NCBI GenBank assembly: GCA_003131665.1
Contig: PKWA01000039.1
Span: 1-16,766 of the forward strand
Reading direction: 5' to 3'
Length of the DNA: 16,766 nt
Source: Acidimicrobiaceae bacterium
GTDB taxonomy: Bacteria > Actinomycetota > Acidimicrobiia > Acidimicrobiales > RAAP-2
Positions 6,303-13,686 of this stretch are shown piece after piece. Position numbers and translations under genes: made by a program. The notes under the pieces were generated by a model. It worked only from the letters and a program-made list of their open reading frames with translations, was not told where the DNA came from and searched no databases. How positions within the stretch are numbered: position 1 is the stretch's first letter; the number at the start of each line of letters is the position of its first letter.

Positions 6303-7307
6303 ATGGCTGTAGACGTCGCTCTCGACATTGGAACCTCACACACGCGACTAGCGACCAGTCAGCGCGGCGTGCTCTTCGATGAACCCACGATGGTCGCCAT
6401 AGACACCAACTCTGGGGTCGTGGTGGAGCTCGGACACGGTGCGCTCGAACTGGTCGGGCGCACGTCGCGACACGTGGTGGTCTTTCGGCCGTTCGCCCAA
6501 GGCGCCACCGTCGACTTCGACGTGACCGCGCGACTCATCGAAGCGCTCTTTGACCGGGCGGGCGTGTCCAAACTCAGTCGAGCTCGTGTGGTGATGAGCG
6601 TGCCGTCACTCGCGACGGCCATCGAACGCCGTGCGTTGCGCCAAGCCGCCATCCAGGCCGGCGCACGAGAAGTCAGTTTGGTCGAGGCGCCGTTGGCGGC
6701 GGCGATCGGCTTGGGACTGCCGGTGCAAGACCCCGTGGGCTCGGCGGTGACGCTGCTTGGTGCGGGCGCGTCGGAGGCGGCCATCATCTCGTTGGGCGGC
6801 ATCGTCACTGGCGGCGCAAGGCGCCTCGGCGGCAACGACGTCGACGCGGCCATCGCGACCTTGCTACGACTCAACCTGGGCGTGGTGGTCGCGCCGCCGA
6901 TCGTCGAGATGCTCAAGTGCACGCTGTCCTCAGCCCTTGGACGAACGGCCGGACTCTCAGAAGTCGTGCTGGCGCGAAGTGTTGATCGAGGTGAGTTGAT
7001 GCAGGTCGAAGTCAGCGCCGAGTTGGTGAACGCGGCCGCGCGCGACGTGCTCAACTCGACGATTCGCATGATCCAAGAGTGTCTCGGCGACACCGCGCCC
7101 GACCTCTCCCAGGACGTCAGCGCACGAGGCATGACCCTGGTTGGCGGACACGCCAATCTGCGAGACCTGGACGAGCTGGTCGCGATCAGCACCGGGGTCG
7201 AGGTGAACGTTGCGAGTCAATCAGACCTAGTCGTCATTCACGGTCTGCAGGCCTGTCTCGAGGAGATGGCTTCGCTGCACGCGCTCTTTCGAAGCGCGGA
7301 TCGTTAG
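6303..7307 (+). CDS. MreB-like actin homologue with degenerate phosphate-2 motif
   Basis: 334 residues, the normal length of MreB, the bacterial actin that guides lateral wall synthesis. Recognisable parts are phosphate-1 LDIGTSHTRL (7-16), RPFAQGATVDFDVT (62-75), SVPSLATAIERRALRQAA (99-116), VEAPLAAAIGLGLPV (127-141), and SLGGIVTGGARRLGGNDVDAAI (163-184). In phosphate-2 the usual DIGGGTTE reads LLGAGASE (151-158): the Mg/nucleotide Asp is Leu151 and the Thr is Ala156. The adenosine motif GGGA is GGHA (281-284), and the second Glu of IEEP is Ala129. Nucleotide hydrolysis is therefore doubtful, and this may be a divergent paralogue. The ATG at 6303 was chosen because homology begins there; the open frame upstream is antisense to the HtrA-like gene. 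No mreC or mreD is in the window. It converges on the HEAT gene with a 4-base stop overlap. Confidence 0.87.
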   Translation: MAVDVALDIGTSHTRLATSQRGVLFDEPTMVAIDTNSGVVVELGHGALELVGRTSRHVVVFRPFAQGATVDFDVTARLIEALFDRAGVSKLSRARVVMSVPSLATAIERRALRQAAIQAGAREVSLVEAPLAAAIGLGLPVQDPVGSAVTLLGAGASEAAIISLGGIVTGGARRLGGNDVDAAIATLLRLNLGVVVAPPIVEMLKCTLSSALGRTAGLSEVVLARSVDRGELMQVEVSAELVNAAARDVLNSTIRMIQECLGDTAPDLSQDVSARGMTLVGGHANLRDLDELVAISTGVEVNVASQSDLVVIHGLQACLEEMASLHALFRSADR

Positions 7308-7936
7308 TGATCGCTACTGCGTAGCTGGGTCACGGCCGCACGAACTTGCCAGTCGCGGTCGTCGCGAGCCTCGTCGAGAGCGGCTTCGACGTCAGGTCCC
7401 TCAAAGTTGGAAAGGGCCACGATGGCGCGACGGCGAACCGCCGGCTTGTCCTTTAATGCGTCGATGATCACCGCTCGAGCACGGTCGTCACCGATCGCGC
7501 CGAGCGACGCCACGGCCGACTCTCGACATCGTGCGTCCTCGTGGTTCGTCGCGACATCGCAGAGTTCATCGACGGCGCCCACGTACAGATGCTCTCCCAA
7601 CGCGAAGGCCGCGCCGTCGACGACGAGGGCGTCGTTGTCCTGCAGCAAGCGCACGACGTCATCGAGCACCGAGTCGTTCTCGATGCCCGCGTGGGCGAGC
7701 TGTTGGAGCGCTTCTCGGCGAATCTCCACGTCGTCGTCGCCGAGTGCCCGGTGCCACAGTTCAGGGTCGACGAGCGATTGGCGCACCAGACCGCGCAGGG
7801 CCAGCACGCGATGACGAACATTCGAGGAGTTAAAGTGCGTCATCAACAGTGCCTCGCCGCCATCGCCCAGGGCGTAACTCGCGCGCAGGAGTTCATTCTC
7901 CAAGGGTTCAACTAGCGTTGCGTCATCACTTTGCAC
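7304..7936 (-). CDS. HEAT-repeat protein
   Basis: 210 residues made almost entirely of helical HEAT/PBS-lyase-like repeats. About five units are visible, for example SSNVRHRVLALRGLV (37-51), DDDVEIRREALQQLAHAG (67-84), DALVVDGAAFALGEH (102-116), DARCRESAVASLGAIGDDRA (134-153), KPAVRRRAIVALSNF (164-178) and DRDWQVRAAVTQL (193-205). Such proteins are protein-binding scaffolds; no catalytic residues are expected. The GTG at 7936 is preferred because residues 7-30 (TLVEPLENELLRASYALG...) already form the first helix pair. An ATG at 7843 would give 179 residues and cut into it. The chosen start overlaps by 6 bases the start of the divergent S16 protease gene. No Shine-Dalgarno is visible. The partner is unknown; the neighbours suggest an envelope-related one. 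Confidence 0.78.
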   Translation of the reverse strand: MQSDDATLVEPLENELLRASYALGDGGEALLMTHFNSSNVRHRVLALRGLVRQSLVDPELWHRALGDDDVEIRREALQQLAHAGIENDSVLDDVVRLLQDNDALVVDGAAFALGEHLYVGAVDELCDVATNHEDARCRESAVASLGAIGDDRARAVIIDALKDKPAVRRRAIVALSNFEGPDVEAALDEARDDRDWQVRAAVTQLRSSDH

Positions 7937-9094
7937 GATCCCATTCCACCACCAAAACCGGGCGGGCGTCGATTCGGGGCCGTACTCGTGAGCGCCGCAA
8001 TCATTATCGCCCTGGTACTCGGTCTGCACGCGTGGAACATCTCGGAGTACGCGCTCACCCCGGGCAACGCGACGCCGGTGGCGCCGCTCGTGAAGATCCA
8101 CGGCGTCGCCACGAATCCCCGTCACGACACGATCATGCTGGCCGACGTCTATCTGCAGTCGCTGAGCGCCTGGCAGTGGTTGACGATGCACTTTCAATCC
8201 CACGTGCAGTTCGTTCCCGCCGCGGCGCTCGTGGATCCGGGAATACCCAATGACGAACTCGGCGCGCAGGGGTTTCTCGAAATGCGTGACGCCAAGCAGG
8301 CCGCGGAAGTGACGGCCTTTCGAACCTTGGGCTGGACCGTGCCCGCCACGCGAACCGGCTCGATCGTCAACGGCGTGGTGTCGCCGTCGCCGGCCCGCTC
8401 GGCGGGCGTGCACGTGGGCGACGAGATCGTGGCCGTCAACGCCACGCCCGTGCGCTCGACGTGTGAGCTCATTGGCGACGTCCACGATCTGGCGCCGGGA
8501 ACGAGTGTGCGACTTCAAATCGAGCGGGTGAAGATCTCCGACGCCGGGACGTTGTCGTGGGGTCCGGTGCAGGACCTGAGCGTGAAAACGGCCGCCGTGC
8601 CGAGTTCGGTCGGGGTGTCGGGCTGTACGGGTTTGACGGGCAGACCTCGCTCGTGGTTGGGCGTATCGGGCGAAGACGGATTCAGCTACCGACTGCCCGC
8701 GACGGTGTCCATCGATACCGCCAACATCGGCGGACCGTCGGCCGGACTGGCCATGACCTTGTCGCTCATCAACGAGCTGAGTAGCGGATCGCTGACGGGC
8801 CATCACGTGGTCGCGGCCACCGGCACCATCGACGTGAAGGGCGACGTGGGCGACGTGGGCGGCGTGGCGGAAAAGACGGTCGCGGTGCAACGTGCGGGAG
8901 CGTCCTACTTCATCGTGCCCGAAGTGGAGGTGGCAACGGCTCGCGCCGCGGCCTCACCCGGACTCAAGATCCTTGGCGTGACGACACTGAGTCAAGCGCT
9001 GCGCGACCTGCGCCGGCTCGGCGGCGTGGCCCCCCAGCCCCTCACCACGCCCCTCGTAACCCCAGATACTGGCGCGCTACGCCGTAGTCTGTAA
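7931..9094 (+). CDS. PDZ-domain Lon-like serine protease (S16, YlbL type), membrane anchored
   Basis: 387 residues. Proline-rich basic N terminus, one transmembrane helix at about 17-33, an extracytoplasmic domain with a PDZ region (about 144-200, SPSPARSAGVHVGDEIVAVN), and a C-terminal Lon-type S16 domain. The Ser-Lys dyad is intact: Ser270 in ANIGGPSAGLAMTL and Lys315 in GDVGGVAEKTVAVQRAG. Unlike true Lon it has no AAA ATPase, so it degrades or trims substrates without ATP at the membrane. Members in actinobacteria sit beside UPF0182, as here with one gene between. The frame is closed by a stop at 7913-7915, so the start is the TTG at 7931 or the GTG at 7988; TTG is preferred because the Pro/Arg segment before the membrane helix is typical. 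The next gene follows in the same frame after TAA-GGA. Confidence 0.9.
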   Translation: MHDPIPPPKPGGRRFGAVLVSAAIIIALVLGLHAWNISEYALTPGNATPVAPLVKIHGVATNPRHDTIMLADVYLQSLSAWQWLTMHFQSHVQFVPAAALVDPGIPNDELGAQGFLEMRDAKQAAEVTAFRTLGWTVPATRTGSIVNGVVSPSPARSAGVHVGDEIVAVNATPVRSTCELIGDVHDLAPGTSVRLQIERVKISDAGTLSWGPVQDLSVKTAAVPSSVGVSGCTGLTGRPRSWLGVSGEDGFSYRLPATVSIDTANIGGPSAGLAMTLSLINELSSGSLTGHHVVAATGTIDVKGDVGDVGGVAEKTVAVQRAGASYFIVPEVEVATARAAASPGLKILGVTTLSQALRDLRRLGGVAPQPLTTPLVTPDTGALRRSL

Positions 9095-9097
9095 GGA

Positions 9098-10765
9098 ATG
9101 GACGACCGGCGATCACTTTCTTCGACGCGCCAGTCGTCGTCCGAAATTGCGCGGGCCAACTTCACGACGCTTCGCAAGGGAGGGGTGGATCCCAATGAGG
9201 TTCGCCTTCACCTCGAGGCGGTGGCGCGAGAGATGGGCCACCTCGAGCACCGCATCCGAGAACTTCAAGAACAGCTGAGCGAATCTCAGCGACGCGTCGC
9301 CAACCCCGTCCTGGACGAGGCGACGTTGGCCGGCGCTTTGGGCTCACAGAGCGCCGCCATACTTCGCTCCGCCCACGAAGAGGCCGGTCGCGTCACCGCC
9401 GAAGCACAAGAGCGCAGCGCCCAAGTCTTCACCGAGAGTCAACAGCGCAGCGCCGGGCACCTCATTGAAGCCCAAGAGCGCGCGACGGCCTTGATCACCG
9501 AGGCCGAGAACACGGCCCTGCAGATCGATCACGAGGCCCGCCTGGCCGCTGAACGGCTGATCGATTCGGCCAAGGTCAATGGCGAGGCACTCATCGATCG
9601 AGCGAGAGAGCAGGGGCGCGCCATCGTCGAGCAGTCGAACGAAGCGCGCCGAACCGTCTTGAACGACCTCGCCGTAAAGCGCAAGGCTCTGCAACTTCAG
9701 ATTGAGCAACTCCGTGCGGCGCGCGACACGTTGGGCTCGTTCGTCTCCTCGGTGCGCCAACAGGTAGACGACGTGGTTTTGGGAATTGACTCATCCGACG
9801 AATCCGCGCGCGCCAGCGCTCTCGAAGCGCTGCGACAGCACTCCAACGCGCCTGAACCGAGCGAAGAAGAGTTGCTCGCCGGCACGCCGCTACGCGAAGT
9901 TCCCGAGAGTGCGCCGGATGCGCCGCCCGATCCCAACGCTCCAAAGACTCGGGGGCGCCGCGCCGCCAAGGGGGCCGCGCCGGTGGGCGAAGTGCTACTC
10001 GAGGACGATCCTTCGGGCACCGACGTCGTCAACGAGATCTTTGCCCGGCTGCGAAAGGCGACGCTTGAAGAGCGCGGTGCGTCGGCCCACACGCCGCGCA
10101 AGGCCCCCGCGCACAAACTCCAGACGCCCGTCGGCGAGCTCTTTCATCGCCGGGACCAAGCGCTCGAAGAATCACTCACCGTGTTGACCCGGCGCGTGAA
10201 GCGAGCGCTACAAGACGACCAGAACATCATGCTCGAACGTCTGCGCGACGTGAAGGCCATGATCACGACCGAGTTAGAAGACGAACACACCCAGCGGGCT
10301 CGCTACGCCGAGTCGGCCTACGAGGCGTTGGCCCATGCGGCAAGCGCCGGTGAGCAGTTCGCCAAGGACGAAGGCGGTGTCGCGGGAGCCCCCTTGTCCA
10401 AGGCGGCGCTCGATGAGTGCGCGGCGGACCTCGCGGTGACCGTCGTGCTGGCGCTGCGCAAGCGCATCTTGGCCGACGGCAGCGGCGAAGGCACCGAACG
10501 TGCGAACGCGGCCTATCGCGAGTGGCGCGGCGCTCGCGTCGAGCGACTCTGCACCGACGCCGCCAGGCGGGCCTTTCACCTCGGTGTCGTCACGGCCGCC
10601 CAGGGACGCCTTATTCGCTTTGTCGCCGCGCCCAACGACGCGCCGTGCGACGCGTGCGCGCGCGACGCCTCGAGCGCCGAGCGCATCGCCGGCGAGAACT
10701 TTCCCAGTGGATCGCCCTACCCACCGCTGCACGCGGGATGTGCCTGCACCGTCGTACCCGTGTAA
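9098..10765 (+). CDS. DivIVA-like coiled-coil protein fused to a MuF-like C-terminal domain
   Basis: 555 residues. Residues 21-60 (FTTLRKGGVDPNEVRLHLEAVAREM) match the DivIVA N-terminal pattern of F, R-G-x-D, E-V, L, V, followed by a coiled coil. Residues 101-199 are nine consecutive 11-residue repeats. Residues 245-345 are a Pro/Ala/Glu-rich, probably disordered linker. Residues 350-505 are helical. Residues 507-555 resemble the end of the phage Mu gpF/head-morphogenesis (MuF) domain: Cys517-x2-Cys520, then YPPLHAGCACTVVPV with His545, Cys548 and Cys550. DivIVA proteins recruit partners to curved membrane at poles and septa; MuF modules occur in phage capsid-assembly proteins and some toxins. 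I know of no standard protein combining them. The ATG follows the S16 stop by 3 bases, with AAGGA touching the ATG, so translation is probably by coupling. Start moderately sure. Confidence 0.8.
   Translation: MDDRRSLSSTRQSSSEIARANFTTLRKGGVDPNEVRLHLEAVAREMGHLEHRIRELQEQLSESQRRVANPVLDEATLAGALGSQSAAILRSAHEEAGRVTAEAQERSAQVFTESQQRSAGHLIEAQERATALITEAENTALQIDHEARLAAERLIDSAKVNGEALIDRAREQGRAIVEQSNEARRTVLNDLAVKRKALQLQIEQLRAARDTLGSFVSSVRQQVDDVVLGIDSSDESARASALEALRQHSNAPEPSEEELLAGTPLREVPESAPDAPPDPNAPKTRGRRAAKGAAPVGEVLLEDDPSGTDVVNEIFARLRKATLEERGASAHTPRKAPAHKLQTPVGELFHRRDQALEESLTVLTRRVKRALQDDQNIMLERLRDVKAMITTELEDEHTQRARYAESAYEALAHAASAGEQFAKDEGGVAGAPLSKAALDECAADLAVTVVLALRKRILADGSGEGTERANAAYREWRGARVERLCTDAARRAFHLGVVTAAQGRLIRFVAAPNDAPCDACARDASSAERIAGENFPSGSPYPPLHAGCACTVVPV
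9398..9694 (+). repeat. Nine in-frame 33-base units encoding hendecad coiled-coil repeats
   Basis: Codons 101-199 of the DivIVA-like gene divide into nine units of 11 residues without insertion, e.g. AEAQERSAQVF, TESQQRSAGHL, IEAQERATALI. Position 3 is Ala or Ser in eight of nine, position 10 is hydrophobic in eight, and position 2 is Glu in the first five. An 11-residue period indicates a nearly straight or right-handed coiled coil. The first three units are also similar at DNA level (CAA-GAG/CAG-CGC core). Confidence 0.75.
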
Positions 10766-10773
10766 GAAAGTCG

Positions 10774-10779
10774 TAGGCT
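10774..10779 (+). promoter_or_regulatory. -10-like element just before the UPF0182 gene
   Basis: TAGGCT ends 6 bases before the GTG at 10786, in the 20-base gap after the DivIVA-MuF stop. No Shine-Dalgarno is seen. This would allow an internal leaderless transcript in addition to read-through from upstream. Confidence 0.35.
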
Positions 10780-10785
10780 CAATCC

Positions 10786-13686
10786 GTGCGTAGTCCCACC
10801 GACGTCCCCCGGCGTCCCCGCCGAATCGGCCGCCTCTCGCGGCGATTCTGGTTTGGACTGGCCTTCGTCGTGCTCCTGGTCGGATTTCTCTCGTTACGCA
10901 ACCTGGCGGTGCTGTGGACCGACCAGATGTGGTTCTCCTCGGTGGGGCTCTCCAGCGTCTTTTCCACCCTGTTCTTCGTAAAGGTGGGACTCGGTTTCAC
11001 CTTCGGCGCCATCTTCTTTTTCATCATGTGGGGCAACCTCTTGCTCACCGATCGATTCGGAGCGCGCGACCTCTCCTTTGACCCCGAAGACGAGGTCGTG
11101 CGACGTTTTCAAAACGTCGTACGCCCCTACGCCAAGCGCGTCTACGCGGCGATCGCGCTGGTCATGGGCATCATCGCCGGGCTCAACGCGACGGGCCAGT
11201 GGCAGAAGTATCTCCTGTTCTCTCACGCGCAGCTGTTTCACATAAAGGACCCGGTCTTTCACAAGGACCTGGGCTTTTACGTCTTCACGTTGCCCTTCGT
11301 CTCATTCGTCGTGACCTGGTTCCTCGTCATCTTGATCCTGGCGCTGATCGTCACGACCGGCTTTCACTTTTTGAACGGCGGCATTCGCACGACCCGCGTC
11401 ACCCCGAGGGTGTCGCCGAGGGTAAAGGCCCACCTCTCGGTGATCGGGGCCGCGATCGCGTTGATGAAGGCGGCTGGGTATCTGCTGGCCAAGTGGGAGC
11501 TGGTGAACTCCACCAACGGCTACGCCCAGGGCGCGAGTTACACCGACATCCACGCCCGCATGCCGGCGCTGACCATACTGTTCTACCTGTCGCTCGCCGC
11601 CGCGGCGATCCTGTTGTACAACGTTCGCTCGAGGGGTTGGTCGCTGCCGGTGGTGGCGGTCGGGCTGTGGGCCTTCGTGGCGCTCGTCATCGGCGTGCTC
11701 TATCCGACGTTCCTCCAGGCCTTGAAGGTCAGCCCCAACCAACAGTCCTTGGAGGCCCCATATATCCAGCGCAATATCGCCGCGACCCGCGCGGCCTTTG
11801 GCCTAAAAAGCGTGCAGTACCACACCTTCGCTGGCTCGACGTCGATAAGCGAGTCTCAGATTAAGGCCGATGAGCCGACTTTGAACAACATCCGACTCTG
11901 GGACCCGGCGAACACGATTGCCCTAGAGACGGTGACCCGACGTCAGTCAATACGCTCCTACTACACCTATACCACGCTGGGGGTGGACCGTTACTACATC
12001 AACGGCAAGCTGACCCCGGTGTTGATCGGCGCGCGCCAGCTCAACCCCGCCGGTTTGCCGTCTCAGAGCTGGGTCAACCAGCACCTGACGTACACGCACG
12101 GCCTCGGCGCGGCAGTCGTGGCGGCGAATGACGTGGACGCCTCGACGGGTAACCCCAAATTCGTCGTCTCTAATGTGCCACCGGTTTCGACCAACGGCAT
12201 GCCGATGTTGACCGAGCCCGACATCTACTTTGGCATCAACGACCCCGGATGGGTGGTGGCGAACTCCAAGCAGCCCGAACTCGACTACCAGGTGAACTCG
12301 GGCGCGAACGCGGGCACGCCGGTCGAATCGCACTACTCGAGCACCGGGGGCGTCGCGGTGGGGAACATCTTTTCTCGCCTGGCGCTCGCGCTGCGACTCG
12401 GGGACTTCAACTTCCTCATTTCGAACCGGATCGATTCGAAGAGCCGCGTGCTCTTCGTTCGCGACGTACGTCAGATGGCCCAAAAGGCCGCACCCTTCCT
12501 CTCCTTTGACTCCCAGCCCTACGCCGTCATCGCCAACGGCCAGGTGCAGTACGTCTTGGACGGCTACACGACCTCGAGCGACTACCCCTACAGCGAGAAC
12601 GCCTCGCAGCTGGGCATCAACATGGGTGGACTGCCCGGCAGCTTTAACTACGCGCGCAACTCGGTCAAGGTCGTGATCAACGCCTACACCGGTTCGATGA
12701 AGTTCTACGCCAACGACCCCAACGACCCCATTTTGAAGGCCTACCGCTCGGCCTTCCCCTCGATGTTCCAGCCCCTCAGCGCGATGCCCTCGACGATTCG
12801 CTCGCACCTGCGCTACCCCTCGGACCTCTTCTCGGTCCAGGCGGCGACGCTGGGGCGCTACCACATCACCTCGCCCAGCTCCTTTTACACCGCGTCGGAC
12901 CGCTGGGAGGTCTCACCCACCACCGGTGCAGGGTCGCCCACCGAGGCACTCGCGCGCACGGCCGTGGTCGATTCAGCGGGCAACGTCGTCTCCACCTCGC
13001 TCTCGCCAATGAGCCCTATTTATCAGGTCGGCTCCCTGCCCAACGCCAACCACCAGCAGTTGCTCGAAACGATTGACTACGTGCCGGCCGGCAACTCCTC
13101 GACGGTCCAGAGCCTGACGGCTTTCATGGTCGCCACCAGTGACCCCGAAGACTACGGGCAATTGAGCGTCTACGAGACGACCCGCGGCACGACCGTCACC
13201 GGACCGCTGCAGGCCGACTCCGAGATTCAACAGAACTCCAAGGTCAGCTCCAACATCACTCTGCTCGACCAGCACGGCTCGGAAGTCATCCTGGGCAACA
13301 ACCTGACGGTGCCACTCGATTCCAGCGTGCTCTATATCCGTCCGCTCTACGTCACCAGCACCTCGAACCCGATGCCCCAGCTGCGCTACGTGATCGCGGT
13401 CTTTAATCAAGACGTCGGCATCGAGCCAACCTTGGCCGGCGCGCTCTCGGACGTGCTCGGCGCGAACGTCAGTGGTCTCTCCGGCTCCAAGGGCAAGGGG
13501 AAGGGCAACGGCACGACCCCTCCCACCACTAGTGCCAGCGTGGACTCCTATCTCCAACAGGCCTCGGCCGACTACACCAACGCACAAAAGGCCCTGACGG
13601 ATGGGGACTTGGCGCTCTATCAAAAAGACGTCAACGCGATGAACCAACAGCTCCAACTAGCGCAGAACTCACTCGGTAACGGCTAG
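10786..13686 (+). CDS. UPF0182 family (COG1615) membrane protein
   Basis: 966 residues, normal for this actinobacterial and cyanobacterial family of unknown function. The N-terminal 305 residues hold about seven transmembrane helices (roughly 22-42, 60-86, 113-132, 165-192, 214-236, 255-274, 282-304) after a basic leader. The remaining 660 residues form a large extracytoplasmic domain with family segments such as SPNQQSLEAPYIQRNIAATRAAF, NNIRLWDP and YPYSENASQ (the first is given in part only: residues SPNQQSLE onward). A Gly/Lys/Thr/Pro linker (GKGKGNGTTPPTT) near residue 900 leads to a short helical C terminus. In M. tuberculosis the UPF0182 gene Rv3193c neighbours the PDZ-S16 gene, consistent with this locus. 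The start is a GTG with no Shine-Dalgarno. The last 18 bases overlap the convergent potC-like gene. Function is unknown. Confidence 0.93.
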   Translation: MRSPTDVPRRPRRIGRLSRRFWFGLAFVVLLVGFLSLRNLAVLWTDQMWFSSVGLSSVFSTLFFVKVGLGFTFGAIFFFIMWGNLLLTDRFGARDLSFDPEDEVVRRFQNVVRPYAKRVYAAIALVMGIIAGLNATGQWQKYLLFSHAQLFHIKDPVFHKDLGFYVFTLPFVSFVVTWFLVILILALIVTTGFHFLNGGIRTTRVTPRVSPRVKAHLSVIGAAIALMKAAGYLLAKWELVNSTNGYAQGASYTDIHARMPALTILFYLSLAAAAILLYNVRSRGWSLPVVAVGLWAFVALVIGVLYPTFLQALKVSPNQQSLEAPYIQRNIAATRAAFGLKSVQYHTFAGSTSISESQIKADEPTLNNIRLWDPANTIALETVTRRQSIRSYYTYTTLGVDRYYINGKLTPVLIGARQLNPAGLPSQSWVNQHLTYTHGLGAAVVAANDVDASTGNPKFVVSNVPPVSTNGMPMLTEPDIYFGINDPGWVVANSKQPELDYQVNSGANAGTPVESHYSSTGGVAVGNIFSRLALALRLGDFNFLISNRIDSKSRVLFVRDVRQMAQKAAPFLSFDSQPYAVIANGQVQYVLDGYTTSSDYPYSENASQLGINMGGLPGSFNYARNSVKVVINAYTGSMKFYANDPNDPILKAYRSAFPSMFQPLSAMPSTIRSHLRYPSDLFSVQAATLGRYHITSPSSFYTASDRWEVSPTTGAGSPTEALARTAVVDSAGNVVSTSLSPMSPIYQVGSLPNANHQQLLETIDYVPAGNSSTVQSLTAFMVATSDPEDYGQLSVYETTRGTTVTGPLQADSEIQQNSKVSSNITLLDQHGSEVILGNNLTVPLDSSVLYIRPLYVTSTSNPMPQLRYVIAVFNQDVGIEPTLAGALSDVLGANVSGLSGSKGKGKGNGTTPPTTSASVDSYLQQASADYTNAQKALTDGDLALYQKDVNAMNQQLQLAQNSLGNG

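Noticed and set aside
7937..8890. Upstream extension of the HEAT frame to 8890
   Set aside because: The added residues are the antisense shadow of the S16 protease gene and contain no HEAT units.
9398..9694. 33-base periodicity considered as a CRISPR or non-coding tandem repeat
   Set aside because: The units are diverged, in frame, and conserved at protein positions, so the period reflects a coiled coil.
11947..12864. 305-codon frame antisense to the UPF0182 gene
   Set aside because: Val/Arg/His-rich shadow composition; UPF0182 is a well-conserved family on the plus strand.
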